DNA of 31,237 bases from Veillonella sp. (GTDB lineage: Bacteria; Bacillota_C; Negativicutes; Veillonellales; Veillonellaceae). This document shows positions 8,293 to 16,488 of the stretch, in pieces. How positions within the stretch are numbered: the stretch's first letter is position 1; every line of letters starts with the position of its first letter. A model generated the notes under the pieces. The model saw only the letters and a list, made by a program, of their open reading frames with translations, did no database searches and was not told the origin of the DNA. The stretch spans positions 1 through 31,237 of the forward strand of contig JAGZGB010000013.1 in NCBI GenBank assembly GCA_018367495.1, given 5' to 3'. The translations under genes were made by a program, and so were the position numbers.

Positions 8293-9563
8293 TGGCTATT
8301 AGAAAACCAAGAGGTACACAAGACTTTTTGCCAGAGCAAATGATAAATTGGCACTATATTGAACAACGTATGCGGGAAATTTGTAAGGTGTACGGGTTCA
8401 ACGAAATTCGCACACCTGCCTTTGAAGATACTAAATTATTCTTGCGCGGTATCGGTGAAACTACAGATGTAGTACAAAAGGAAATGTACACATTTACTAC
8501 AGGGGATGATGGTGGGTCTAGCTTCACATTGCGCCCTGAAAATACAGCGTCCGCTGTGCGTGCATATTTAGAAAATAAAGTATATGGTAAAGAAGGTCTT
8601 ACAAAGTGGTATTATATGGGACCGATGTTCCGTCATGATAAACCACAAGCAGGCCGCTACCGTCAATTCCACCAATTTGGTGCAGAGGTCTTAGGTTCTC
8701 AATCCCCTGTAGTAGATAGTGAAGTTATCTGCATGGTTGTACAATTATTGAAAGACTTTGGTCTTAAAGACCTCAACGTAGAGGTGAACTCTGTAGGTTG
8801 TCCAACATGCCGTCCTGTATACCGTGAAAAATTAATTGAATTCTTTGAACCTAAAAAAGAACAATTATGTAGCGATTGCCAAGAGCGTTTATATAAAAAT
8901 CCGTTGCGTATTTTGGACTGCAAAAATGAAACATGTAAATCTTTGTCAATAGGTGCTCCTGAAATTCACGAACATTTATGTGAAGAGTGTCATGATCACT
9001 TTGAAGAATTAAAAACATATCTAACTGCTGCTAATGTGCAATATACATTAAATCCTCGTCTTGTACGAGGTCTTGATTATTACACAAAAACAGCATTTGA
9101 AGTACAATATACCCCATTAGGCGCCCAAAGTGCTGTAGCCGGTGGTGGCCGTTATGATGGTCTCGTAGAGGAACTTGATGGTCCTCATACGCCAGCAATT
9201 GGCTTTGCCATGGGGATGGAGCGCTTATTATTAGCTCTTGAAAAACAAAATTTATTGCCTGAAGCAACTGTTGAACCATCTGCATTTGTAGTGGCTCTTG
9301 GTGATGCGGCTAAGGTAGAGGCTTTCAAAATTTGCCAAGCATTACATAATGCATATATATCCGTTGAAATGGACGGACAGGGCAAGAGTATGAAGGCACA
9401 ATTAAAATATGCTAACAAAATTAATGCAAAATATGTTATCATATTGGGTGATGATGAATTGGCCCGTGGGGAAGCCATAATCCGATTCATGGAAACTAGT
9501 GAACAAGAAACTGTACCACTTAATACAGTTTCTGAACGTATAACTTCTTTGGTGAAAGGATGA
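8292..9563 (+). CDS. hisS: Histidyl-tRNA synthetase
   Basis: Class IIa aminoacyl-tRNA synthetase that charges tRNA-His, 423 aa. The start was set at ATG 8292 (MAIRKPRGTQDF), with GGGAGG at 8279-8284 as SD; an upstream in-frame TTG at 8277 would overlap the SD. Motif 2 is at about 113-132 (FRHDKPQAGRYRQFHQFG), the histidine-specific HisA motif GLDYY is at 260-264, and motif 3 is around 304 (GFAMGMERLL). The C-terminal anticodon-binding domain runs from about 330. An insertion at about 175-245 carries several CXXC/CXXXC cysteines (CPTC, CSDC, CKNETC, CEEC), a possible zinc-binding element seen in many Firmicute HisRS. No T-box leader is seen; the gene sits inside the operon. Confidence 0.96.
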   Translation: MAIRKPRGTQDFLPEQMINWHYIEQRMREICKVYGFNEIRTPAFEDTKLFLRGIGETTDVVQKEMYTFTTGDDGGSSFTLRPENTASAVRAYLENKVYGKEGLTKWYYMGPMFRHDKPQAGRYRQFHQFGAEVLGSQSPVVDSEVICMVVQLLKDFGLKDLNVEVNSVGCPTCRPVYREKLIEFFEPKKEQLCSDCQERLYKNPLRILDCKNETCKSLSIGAPEIHEHLCEECHDHFEELKTYLTAANVQYTLNPRLVRGLDYYTKTAFEVQYTPLGAQSAVAGGGRYDGLVEELDGPHTPAIGFAMGMERLLLALEKQNLLPEATVEPSAFVVALGDAAKVEAFKICQALHNAYISVEMDGQGKSMKAQLKYANKINAKYVIILGDDELARGEAIIRFMETSEQETVPLNTVSERITSLVKG

Positions 9564-11374
9564 CAATTAGAATGGAAACAATGCAAGGCTTACACCGTAC
9601 ACACGGTTGTGGCACCATCTCTGAACAAGAGGTAGGTAAAGAGGTCGTATTATGTGGTTGGGTTGAACGCCGTCGTGACCATGGTGGTTTGATTTTCTTA
9701 GATTTACGCGATCGTTCTGGCGTAGTTCAAGTAGTAGCATCTCCAGATCATAACGTAGAGTCTTTCCACAAAGCAGAGGATGTTCGTAATGAATATGTAC
9801 TTTGCGTACGTGGCAAAATTACTAAACGTGATGAAGCTGCTATCAATCCTAATCTTCCAACAGGTGCATATGAAATGTACTGTGAAGAGTTGCGCGTATT
9901 GAACTCCGCTAAAACTCCTCCATTCTATATCCAAGATGATATCGATGTAGATGAAAACATCCGTTTAAAATATCGTTACCTTGACTTACGTCGTCCAGAA
10001 ATGCAACGTAACTTGATTTTGCGTCACAAAGTAACGAAAGCAATGCGTGACTTCTTCGATAGCCGTGATTTCTTGGAAATTGAAACTCCAATGCTTACTA
10101 AATCTACACCAGAAGGCGCTCGTGACTATCTAGTACCTTCTCGTGTAAATGCAGGTACATTCTATGCATTGCCACAATCTCCACAAATTTTCAAACAAAT
10201 CTTGATGGTAGCTGGTTATGAAAAATATTTCCAAATCGTTCGTTGCTTCCGCGATGAAGATTTGCGTGCGGACCGTCAACCAGAGTTTACTCAGCTCGAC
10301 TTAGAAATGTCCTTCGTAGATGAAGAAGACATTTATTCCATGCTTGAAGAAATGGTTGCTCATGTATTTAAAACTGCGTTGGGCAAAGAAATTACATTGC
10401 CTATGCCTCGCATTACATGGGATGAAGCAATGGATAAATATGGTTCTGATAAACCAGATCTTCGTTTCGACATGGCATTTACTGATGTAACTGAGCTTGT
10501 AAAAGATACAGAATTTAAAGTATTCCGTTCTGTTATCGACAATGGTGGCGTAGTTAAAGGTATCGTAGTACCTGGTGATGCTGGTATTCCTCGTCGTGAA
10601 CTTGATGACCTCGTTGAATATGTAAACCGTTATGGTGCAAAAGGTCTTGCATGGGCTTGCTTCAACGAAGATGGTTCTATCAAGTCTCAAATCATGAAGT
10701 TCTTAGGTGAAGATACAATCCGCAACATCGGTGAAAAAATGGGCGCTAAAGGTGGAGACCTTGTATTGATGATTGCTGATAAACCAGCAACTGTAGCACG
10801 TGCATTGGGCGAATTGCGCCTTGAAATGGCACGTCGTATGAACATGATTGATCCAGATAAATTGGCATTCACATGGGTAACTGATTTCCCTATGTTCGAA
10901 TATAACGAAGATGAAAAACGTTATGTTGCAATGCACCATCCGTTCACAATGCCTCGTCATGAAGACCTTGATAAATTGGAATCCGATCCTGGCAGCGTAA
11001 AAGCAATCGCTTATGATATGGTATTGAACGGTGTCGAAATTGGTGGCGGTTCCTTGCGTATTTATCAATCGGACGTACAAGAAAAAGTATTCAAAGCTAT
11101 TGGTTTATCTGAAGAAGAAGCAAAATCTAAATTCGGCTTCATGCTTGATGCATTCCAATATGGTGCACCTCCTCATGCAGGCTGTGCATTTGGCCTTGAT
11201 CGTCTTGTTATGTTGATGGCAAAACGTCAATCTATCCGCGACGTAATCGCATTCCCTAAAACTCAATCTGCTTCTGATGTTATGAGCCAAGCGCCATCTG
11301 AAGTAGAACCTAAACAATTGAAAGAGTTGCATATTAAACCAGATATCGAGGAAGAAGAACAATCTTTGGTGTAA
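9560..11374 (+). CDS. aspS: Aspartyl-tRNA synthetase, probably non-discriminating
   Basis: Class IIb synthetase of the bacterial type: N-terminal OB-fold anticodon domain (about 15-115), catalytic core with motif 2 near 230 (FRDEDLRADRQPEFTQ), a GAD insertion domain (about 300-430) and motif 3 near 545 (GLDRLVML). The OB fold reads RRDHGG where E. coli has RRDLGS; His at this site is characteristic of non-discriminating AspRS that also charges tRNA-Asn. The ATG at 9560 overlaps the hisS stop (ATGA), and in-frame ATGs at 9572 and 9581 are possible: the SD-like GAAAGG at 9553-9558 is too close to 9560 and rather far from 9572, so the exact start is open. No clear terminator follows before the 6S promoter. 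Confidence 0.94.
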   Translation: MTIRMETMQGLHRTHGCGTISEQEVGKEVVLCGWVERRRDHGGLIFLDLRDRSGVVQVVASPDHNVESFHKAEDVRNEYVLCVRGKITKRDEAAINPNLPTGAYEMYCEELRVLNSAKTPPFYIQDDIDVDENIRLKYRYLDLRRPEMQRNLILRHKVTKAMRDFFDSRDFLEIETPMLTKSTPEGARDYLVPSRVNAGTFYALPQSPQIFKQILMVAGYEKYFQIVRCFRDEDLRADRQPEFTQLDLEMSFVDEEDIYSMLEEMVAHVFKTALGKEITLPMPRITWDEAMDKYGSDKPDLRFDMAFTDVTELVKDTEFKVFRSVIDNGGVVKGIVVPGDAGIPRRELDDLVEYVNRYGAKGLAWACFNEDGSIKSQIMKFLGEDTIRNIGEKMGAKGGDLVLMIADKPATVARALGELRLEMARRMNMIDPDKLAFTWVTDFPMFEYNEDEKRYVAMHHPFTMPRHEDLDKLESDPGSVKAIAYDMVLNGVEIGGGSLRIYQSDVQEKVFKAIGLSEEEAKSKFGFMLDAFQYGAPPHAGCAFGLDRLVMLMAKRQSIRDVIAFPKTQSASDVMSQAPSEVEPKQLKELHIKPDIEEEEQSLV

Positions 11375-11414
11375 AAACATAGGCAAGAATTAATTAAAAT
11401 TCAAATGTCAAGAC

Positions 11415-11443
11415 TTGTTTATTACCAATCTTTCTGATACTAT
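11415..11443 (+). promoter_or_regulatory. Promoter of the 6S RNA gene
   Basis: TTGTTT (11415-11420), a 17-nt spacer, then TACTAT (11438-11443) preceded by TGA, giving an extended -10 (TGnTACTAT). The predicted start is near 11450, about 9 nt before the closing stem of the RNA. Confidence 0.65.
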
Positions 11444-11449
11444 TTATGT

Positions 11450-11628
11450 ATAAGATATCCCTGCCATGTGCGTGTGATATCGCAGTTTTGAGCCAACACA
11501 TTTACTTCGGGAGTCCGAACTCTCGTCTGAACGTTACGCCCTTATGGGACAACTGCAGGATGAGGAGGACACCCACCTGCCCTAAGCAGGATCAAAACGC
11601 GGTACATTACGGCATGGTGGGGCTTTTT
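11450..11628 (+). ncRNA. ssrS: 6S RNA
   Basis: RNA that binds the housekeeping RNA polymerase holoenzyme and mimics an open promoter. Evidence is structural. The closing stem pairs 11459-11468 (CCCTGCCATG) with 11613-11622 (CATGGTGGGG), 10 bp with two G-U pairs. A second stem pairs 11481-11491 (CGC, bulged A, GTTTTGA) with 11592-11601 (TCAAAACGCG). The 3' side of the central region has the small hairpin CCTGC/GCAGG (11576-11590), and the 5' side has TTCGG/CCGAA (11506-11519). The 3' end runs into TTTTTT (11624-11629). The place between aspS and rarA is the same as that of 6S-1 (bsrA) in Bacillus. The interval has no convincing protein gene. Ends are approximate. Confidence 0.8.
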
Positions 11629-11733
11629 TGCGTGTAAAAATAGCAAATAATGTCATATACTATATAGAAATATGATAGTGTATATCGATGTATGATACGG
11701 GTCATAAGTATTGATACTTGAGAGTAATACAGT

Positions 11734-11762
11734 TTGATGGTCTAACATATTTGATTTATAAA
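11734..11762 (+). promoter_or_regulatory. Probable rarA promoter
   Basis: TTGATG (11734-11739), exactly 17 nt, TATAAA (11757-11762). It is preceded by a palindrome AAGTAT-TG-ATACTT at 11706-11719, a possible operator. The start would be near 11769, leaving a leader of about 60 nt before rarA. Confidence 0.55.
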
Positions 11763-11829
11763 ATGAGAACATCAATGGTTTAGAAATGTGGATATTAATA
11801 GTTTAGATACTGTGAATTGAGGTGATAGA

Positions 11830-13131
11830 ATGGATAGTTTGTTTGATTTAGAACCTACAAATACATATGAGCCACTTCCTGTGCGTATGCGTCCTACCAA
11901 ATTGGATCATTTATATGGTCAAGAGAAGGCCGTAGGGAAGGGGACATTCTTACGTGCTATGGTAGAGAAGGATACCATACCATCTATGCTTTTTTATGGG
12001 CCTTGTGGAACGGGAAAAACTACACTAGCAGGTATTATTGCTAAGGTAAGTAATAGTCATTTTGTAAATTTAAATGCTACCAATGCTGGCATAGGTGAGT
12101 TGCGTAATATCATAGAGGATGCTCGTAAACGCGTACGGTCATTACAACAAAGAACTATATTATTCCTCGATGAAATCCACCGTTTCAATAAAAGCCAACA
12201 AGATGTGTTATTACCTTGTGTAGAAGATGGTACGATTATCCTCATTGGTGCCACCACAGAAAATCCGTTTTTTGAGGTTAATAGACCGCTTTTATCCCGT
12301 TTGCGACTTATAACATTGGAGGCTTTGACACCAAAGGCAATTGGTCAAATTTTGCGTCGTGCTATTACAGATGAAGAGGTAGGTCTTGGTAAACGTCGTT
12401 TACAAGTAACCGATGAAGTGCTAGAGGATATAGGGATTTTCGTTAATGGCGACGGTCGTATGGCTTTGAATATTTTAGAACAGGCTGCAGCTATGGTACC
12501 GGATGAAGGGACTATAACCATAGAGGTTCTTGAGAAAGTTGTGGGACGTCGAATTTACACATATGATAAAAAAGGTGATAGCCACTACGATACAATCTCT
12601 GCTTTTATTAAAAGTATGCGTGGTTCTGATGTACAAGCGACGGTGCATTATTTGGCACGTATGATTGAAGCGGGAGAGGATCCTAATTTTATTGCTCGTC
12701 GTATCGTAATATGTGCAGCTGAGGATGTAGGCCTCGCAGATCCGCAAGCTTTAATTCTAGCTAATGCAGCAGCTCAAGCTGCTCATATGGTAGGATTTCC
12801 AGAGGCGCGCATCATATTGTCTGAGGCGGCTTGTTATGTAGCATTAGCACCGAAAAGTAATTCTGCTTATTTGGCTATCGATGCAGCAATTGCCGATGTG
12901 CGCCACAAGGATTGTGGCCAGGTGCCAGATCATTTAAAAGATAGTCATTATAGTGGGGCTAGCAAACTAGGTCATGGGAACACCTATAAGTATGCCCACA
13001 ACTATCCAAATGGCTATGTAAAACAGCAGTATTTACCAACACCTCTTATGGATGCTACATATTACAATGGTGTTAAAAGAGGTAAAGAAGAACCGTTACT
13101 TAAAGCCTGGGAGGAACGGCTTAAAAGTTAA
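11830..13131 (+). CDS. rarA: Replication-associated recombination protein RarA (MgsA)
   Basis: AAA+ ATPase related to clamp loaders that acts at stalled or collapsed forks and single-strand gaps. Walker A is at 57-65 (GPCGTGKTT; Cys59 replaces the usual Pro), Walker B at about 111-117 (LFLDEIH, with D114 and E115), sensor 1 in GATTENPFF, and the arginine-finger segment SRLRL. The C-terminal tetramerisation (MgsA) domain, about 250-433, includes GEDPNFIARR and ends with HNYPNGYVKQQYLP, both family signatures. Length 433 aa is normal. The SD GAGGTGAT lies upstream of ATG 11830. It is preceded by its own likely promoter and followed by a separate ftsK promoter, so it is probably monocistronic. 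The orthologue is yrvN in Bacillus. Confidence 0.95.
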   Translation: MDSLFDLEPTNTYEPLPVRMRPTKLDHLYGQEKAVGKGTFLRAMVEKDTIPSMLFYGPCGTGKTTLAGIIAKVSNSHFVNLNATNAGIGELRNIIEDARKRVRSLQQRTILFLDEIHRFNKSQQDVLLPCVEDGTIILIGATTENPFFEVNRPLLSRLRLITLEALTPKAIGQILRRAITDEEVGLGKRRLQVTDEVLEDIGIFVNGDGRMALNILEQAAAMVPDEGTITIEVLEKVVGRRIYTYDKKGDSHYDTISAFIKSMRGSDVQATVHYLARMIEAGEDPNFIARRIVICAAEDVGLADPQALILANAAAQAAHMVGFPEARIILSEAACYVALAPKSNSAYLAIDAAIADVRHKDCGQVPDHLKDSHYSGASKLGHGNTYKYAHNYPNGYVKQQYLPTPLMDATYYNGVKRGKEEPLLKAWEERLKS

Positions 13132-13148
13132 CTAAATACTTCGATATA

Positions 13149-13157
13149 TGCTATAAT
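13149..13157 (+). promoter_or_regulatory. Extended -10 promoter of the ftsK operon
   Basis: TGCTATAAT: a consensus -10 (13152-13157) with the TG extension. The -35 (around 13129, TAACTA) is poor, which fits an extended -10 promoter. It sits about 20 bases after the rarA stop. Confidence 0.6.
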
Positions 13158-13212
13158 ATAATGATAAGTTAATTTTTAATGGTGTTATATAGTAAGGGGT
13201 TTGTATAGAGTT

Positions 13213-15957
13213 ATGGCAGAAGAAAAAACTTCCACCAAAAAACGCAATACACGACGAAAGCGAACAAGTACAAAACAGCAAACTAAGGCTCAAGGATTTT
13301 CCTTGCGCAGCGAAGTTAAAGGCTTAATTGTAATTGCCTTTGCAGTTATTTCTTTGCTCGGATTCTTTGGGTTTGAACTCGGTCTTGTAGGTCAGATTTT
13401 AACGGGTATATTTCGTTATGGCTTTGGCCTAGGTGGTATTATTCCTTGCCTTGGTGTTTTTTGGATCGGTTGGCGATTATTGTATAAAGGAACATTTATT
13501 TCCATTACTAAACGGGGCATTGTAATGACCTTGTTTTTCTTGTTTTTACTAGCTCTCGTTCCATTGTGGCGTGTTCCTGAGGGGCAGGAACTGATTACAA
13601 CACAATTGGCTAATCAAGGTGGTGTTGTAGGTGGCGCCATCGCTACATTCCTTCGTACATTGTTAGGTGAGCTAGGGGCCATCATTTTAGATGTGTTCTT
13701 ATTATTAGCCTTTGGTATTGTAATTACTCGTTTATCTTTGCGCAGTGGCTTACAGAAGGCAGCGGATAAAACTCAAGTGGGATTAGATGTAGCTAAAGAA
13801 GTGGCTGCTGAGAAGGTGGCTGTAGCTAAAGAGGTCTTCGAAGATTGGAACGAACAACGCAAAGAGGCAGCAGAACAACGTAAAGCCTATAACAGGGAAA
13901 AGGATACGCGATTTGCTGATGCTGCAGATCAAGCGTTAGATACATTAGAAAAACGTGGTATAACTACCAATAGAGATAATTTTGAAATTAGTGCAATTGT
14001 AGAGAATGAACCTATGGTAGATACAGTAGCAACTGTGGAATCTCCAAAGGCTCCTACATCTTGGAAAGAATTAGCAGAAATAGAAGCACGCAACCGTGCA
14101 GCAGAACAATTGGCGAATATCTCTGAAGATACAGGTGATGTAAAGTCTTATGATATAGATGATTTCGATCAATTCTCTGATACTAGTAGATCTACCGGTG
14201 ATGATTATGTATATACTCCAGATGAGGATTACACATATACTCCAGACGAAGGATATACAGATGAGTCTGAAGCAGTAGACAATAAGCATGAGGAACAACC
14301 CGAGTTTACATATCAAAATACAACGATTGGTCCATTGGAAACTAATCACGCTACCATAGCTTCTGCTGTACCTGGAACAGGTGCTGCTGCAAGTTCTGTA
14401 AGTGCTGGTGCCGGTATGTCTGGTATGAGTTTACAAGTACCATCTACTATTAGTACTACAGAAGATACAGCACAAGTAGCAGTATCTAAAGATGGTCAAA
14501 TTCATCGTACCTATGATAGACCTTATCATTTCCCAAGCCTTGATATTTTGGCGAAAGGGAAGGGGAGTCAAAGCAATGGTGAAGAAGTAGCGCAAAATGC
14601 AATGATGCTTGAAAATGTATTGAGTAACTTTGGTATTACTGCTAAAGTTGTTAATGCTACACAAGGTCCAACTGTTACACGTTATGAAATTGAACCTGCA
14701 CCTGGTGTAAAGGTTAGCCGTATCGTCAACTTAACTGATGATATTGCCTTAAACTTAGCGGCTCAACATATTCGTATGGAGGCTCCAATCCCTGGTAAAT
14801 CCGCCATCGGTATTGAGGTTCCTAATAAGACGACAGAGGCCGTTCATTTACGCGATGTTCTTGATTGTAGTGACTTCAAGGACGCTCGTGGAGGTATTCC
14901 GGTAGGTCTTGGCAAGGATATTGCAGGCAAGCCTGTTATTACAGACCTTGCGAAGATGCCTCACTTACTCGTAGCAGGTACTACTGGTTCTGGTAAATCT
15001 GTATGTGTAAATACGTTGATTTCCAGTATTCTATTTAGTCGTAAACCAGAAGAGGTTAAGCTTTTATTAATTGACCCTAAAATGGTTGAATTATCTATTT
15101 ACAACGGTATTCCTCATTTGATGGCGCCAGTTGTAACAGATATGAAAAAGGCAGCTGCTGTATTACGTTGGGCTGTTCGTGAAATGGAGGCTCGTTATAA
15201 AGCCTTTGCTTCATCTGGTAAACGTGATATTAAGAGCTATAACGAGGCGCACCCTAAGGCGGCTATGCCATTGATCGTATTAATTATCGATGAGTTAGCT
15301 GACCTCATGATGACCGCTCCTGATGATATTGAAGAATCTATCAGTCGATTAGCACAAATGGCGCGTGCTGCAGGTATTCACATGGTACTTGCTACTCAAC
15401 GTCCATCTGTTAACGTTATTACAGGTTCTATTAAGGCCAATGTGCCGAGCCGTATTTCCTTTGCCGTAGGTTCTCAAATTGACTCCCGTACTATCCTGGA
15501 TATGGCGGGGGCAGAGAAATTGCTTGGTAAAGGGGACATGTTATTTGCTCCAATTGGTGCTAATAAACCGATTCGTGTACAAGGTGCGTTCATCTCTGAT
15601 GATGAAGTAGAACATCTTGTAGAATTTGTAAAAGCTCAGCGAGAACCAGAATATGATGATACTGTTACACAAGAGGCTGAAAAGGAAACAGAAAAAGAAT
15701 CATCTGAAGAAAATGATATTTACCGTGATGAATTATTAGAGCGTGCGGTAAATCTCGTTATGGAATCTGGACAAGCTTCTGTATCTATGTTACAGCGCCG
15801 ATTCCGAATAGGTTATACTCGTGCGGCTCGCCTTGTAGATACAATGGAAGATCTTAAAATTGTTGGCCCTAGTATGGGCAGTAAGGCTCGAGAAATTTTG
15901 ATGAGTCCTGAACAGGCTAAGGCACGATATTTCGCAGACTCTACTGATGAGCAATAA
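13213..15957 (+). CDS. ftsK: DNA translocase FtsK/SpoIIIE
   Basis: Hexameric membrane-anchored DNA pump that clears and sorts chromosome ends at the division septum. A basic N-terminus (KKRNTRRKRTSTK) precedes about four membrane segments (residues about 35-175). Next come a charged, coiled stretch, an acidic linker with the repeat YTPDE (14196-14261), and the motor: Walker A GTTGSGKS near 589, Walker B LIIDELADLM near 690. A C-terminal winged-helix gamma domain (about 840-900, SVSMLQRRFRIGYTRAARL) reads KOPS/SRS-like polar sequences. Start: ATG 13213 (MAEEKT) is preferred over TTG 13201, which lies 1 nt from AAGGGG (13194-13199), though the spacing to 13213 is then long (13 nt). Length about 914 aa. 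Confidence 0.95.
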   Translation: MAEEKTSTKKRNTRRKRTSTKQQTKAQGFSLRSEVKGLIVIAFAVISLLGFFGFELGLVGQILTGIFRYGFGLGGIIPCLGVFWIGWRLLYKGTFISITKRGIVMTLFFLFLLALVPLWRVPEGQELITTQLANQGGVVGGAIATFLRTLLGELGAIILDVFLLLAFGIVITRLSLRSGLQKAADKTQVGLDVAKEVAAEKVAVAKEVFEDWNEQRKEAAEQRKAYNREKDTRFADAADQALDTLEKRGITTNRDNFEISAIVENEPMVDTVATVESPKAPTSWKELAEIEARNRAAEQLANISEDTGDVKSYDIDDFDQFSDTSRSTGDDYVYTPDEDYTYTPDEGYTDESEAVDNKHEEQPEFTYQNTTIGPLETNHATIASAVPGTGAAASSVSAGAGMSGMSLQVPSTISTTEDTAQVAVSKDGQIHRTYDRPYHFPSLDILAKGKGSQSNGEEVAQNAMMLENVLSNFGITAKVVNATQGPTVTRYEIEPAPGVKVSRIVNLTDDIALNLAAQHIRMEAPIPGKSAIGIEVPNKTTEAVHLRDVLDCSDFKDARGGIPVGLGKDIAGKPVITDLAKMPHLLVAGTTGSGKSVCVNTLISSILFSRKPEEVKLLLIDPKMVELSIYNGIPHLMAPVVTDMKKAAAVLRWAVREMEARYKAFASSGKRDIKSYNEAHPKAAMPLIVLIIDELADLMMTAPDDIEESISRLAQMARAAGIHMVLATQRPSVNVITGSIKANVPSRISFAVGSQIDSRTILDMAGAEKLLGKGDMLFAPIGANKPIRVQGAFISDDEVEHLVEFVKAQREPEYDDTVTQEAEKETEKESSEENDIYRDELLERAVNLVMESGQASVSMLQRRFRIGYTRAARLVDTMEDLKIVGPSMGSKAREILMSPEQAKARYFADSTDEQ

Positions 15958-16005
15958 TTAAATGATTGCGATATAAGTAGTATGCTGAGTTAGAAAGGAA
16001 CGAAA

Positions 16006-16458
16006 ATGGCTGAATTAGGCGAAGAATTACGACGTGAACGAGTAAGACGTAATCTAACCTTTAAAGATGTGGAGCAAGTACTACACATTAAAACAACCTA
16101 TTTGGAAGCTATCGAAGATGGTAAATATGACATCATTCCTGGGCAGGTCTACGTAAAAGGCTTTATTCGTAATTACGGTAATTATTTAGACCTTGATGGT
16201 GATCGCTTGGTGAAAGCCTATCAAAGTCAAGTAGGAGATATAGATACGTTTTCTTTGCGTTCTGTTACGCGTCAGAAAGCACAAGCTACGCCAAATTTGG
16301 TGCAAAGTGAATTCGTCGAATATCAAACTTCTAAGAAACGTATGTCCTTAGAAACACGTCAACGAAAACGCCAACGTTCTATCGTACAAGAACGCATTGT
16401 TTTAGGTATTATTTTATTCTGTATGGCATTATTTTTACTATGGTTATTCCTTTTCTAA
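16006..16458 (+). CDS. Short RodZ-like membrane-anchored helix-turn-helix protein
   Basis: 150 aa. The N-terminal HTH_25 domain (about 1-70: LGEELRRERVRRNLTFKDVE, then IKTTYLEAIEDGKYDIIPG and YVKGFIRNY) is the cytoplasmic MreB-binding domain of RodZ (YmfM in Bacillus). A basic linker (KKRMSLETRQRKRQR) leads to one C-terminal membrane helix (about 129-150), where the protein ends. RodZ proteins usually continue with an extracytoplasmic beta domain (total about 280-340 aa), which is missing. The stop is followed at once by ygiQ, and I see no continuation in another frame, so this looks like a natural short form. SD GAAAGGA precedes ATG 16006. Position after ftsK matches ymfM in Bacillus. A role in cell shape is an inference. 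Confidence 0.8.
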   Translation: MAELGEELRRERVRRNLTFKDVEQVLHIKTTYLEAIEDGKYDIIPGQVYVKGFIRNYGNYLDLDGDRLVKAYQSQVGDIDTFSLRSVTRQKAQATPNLVQSEFVEYQTSKKRMSLETRQRKRQRSIVQERIVLGIILFCMALFLLWLFLF

Positions 16459-16488
16459 TAAAAGGGAAGAAAGGCATTTACTCAATCA

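Noticed and set aside
9185..9586. 133-codon open frame on the minus strand over the hisS end
   Set aside because: Antisense to a conserved catalytic gene, no SD or family resemblance.
10301..10690. 129-codon open frame on the minus strand in aspS
   Set aside because: Composition typical of an antisense shadow; no recognisable motif.
11446..11637. 63-codon plus-strand frame over the 6S RNA
   Set aside because: The interval is explained by RNA stems; the frame has no SD and starts right at the RNA promoter.
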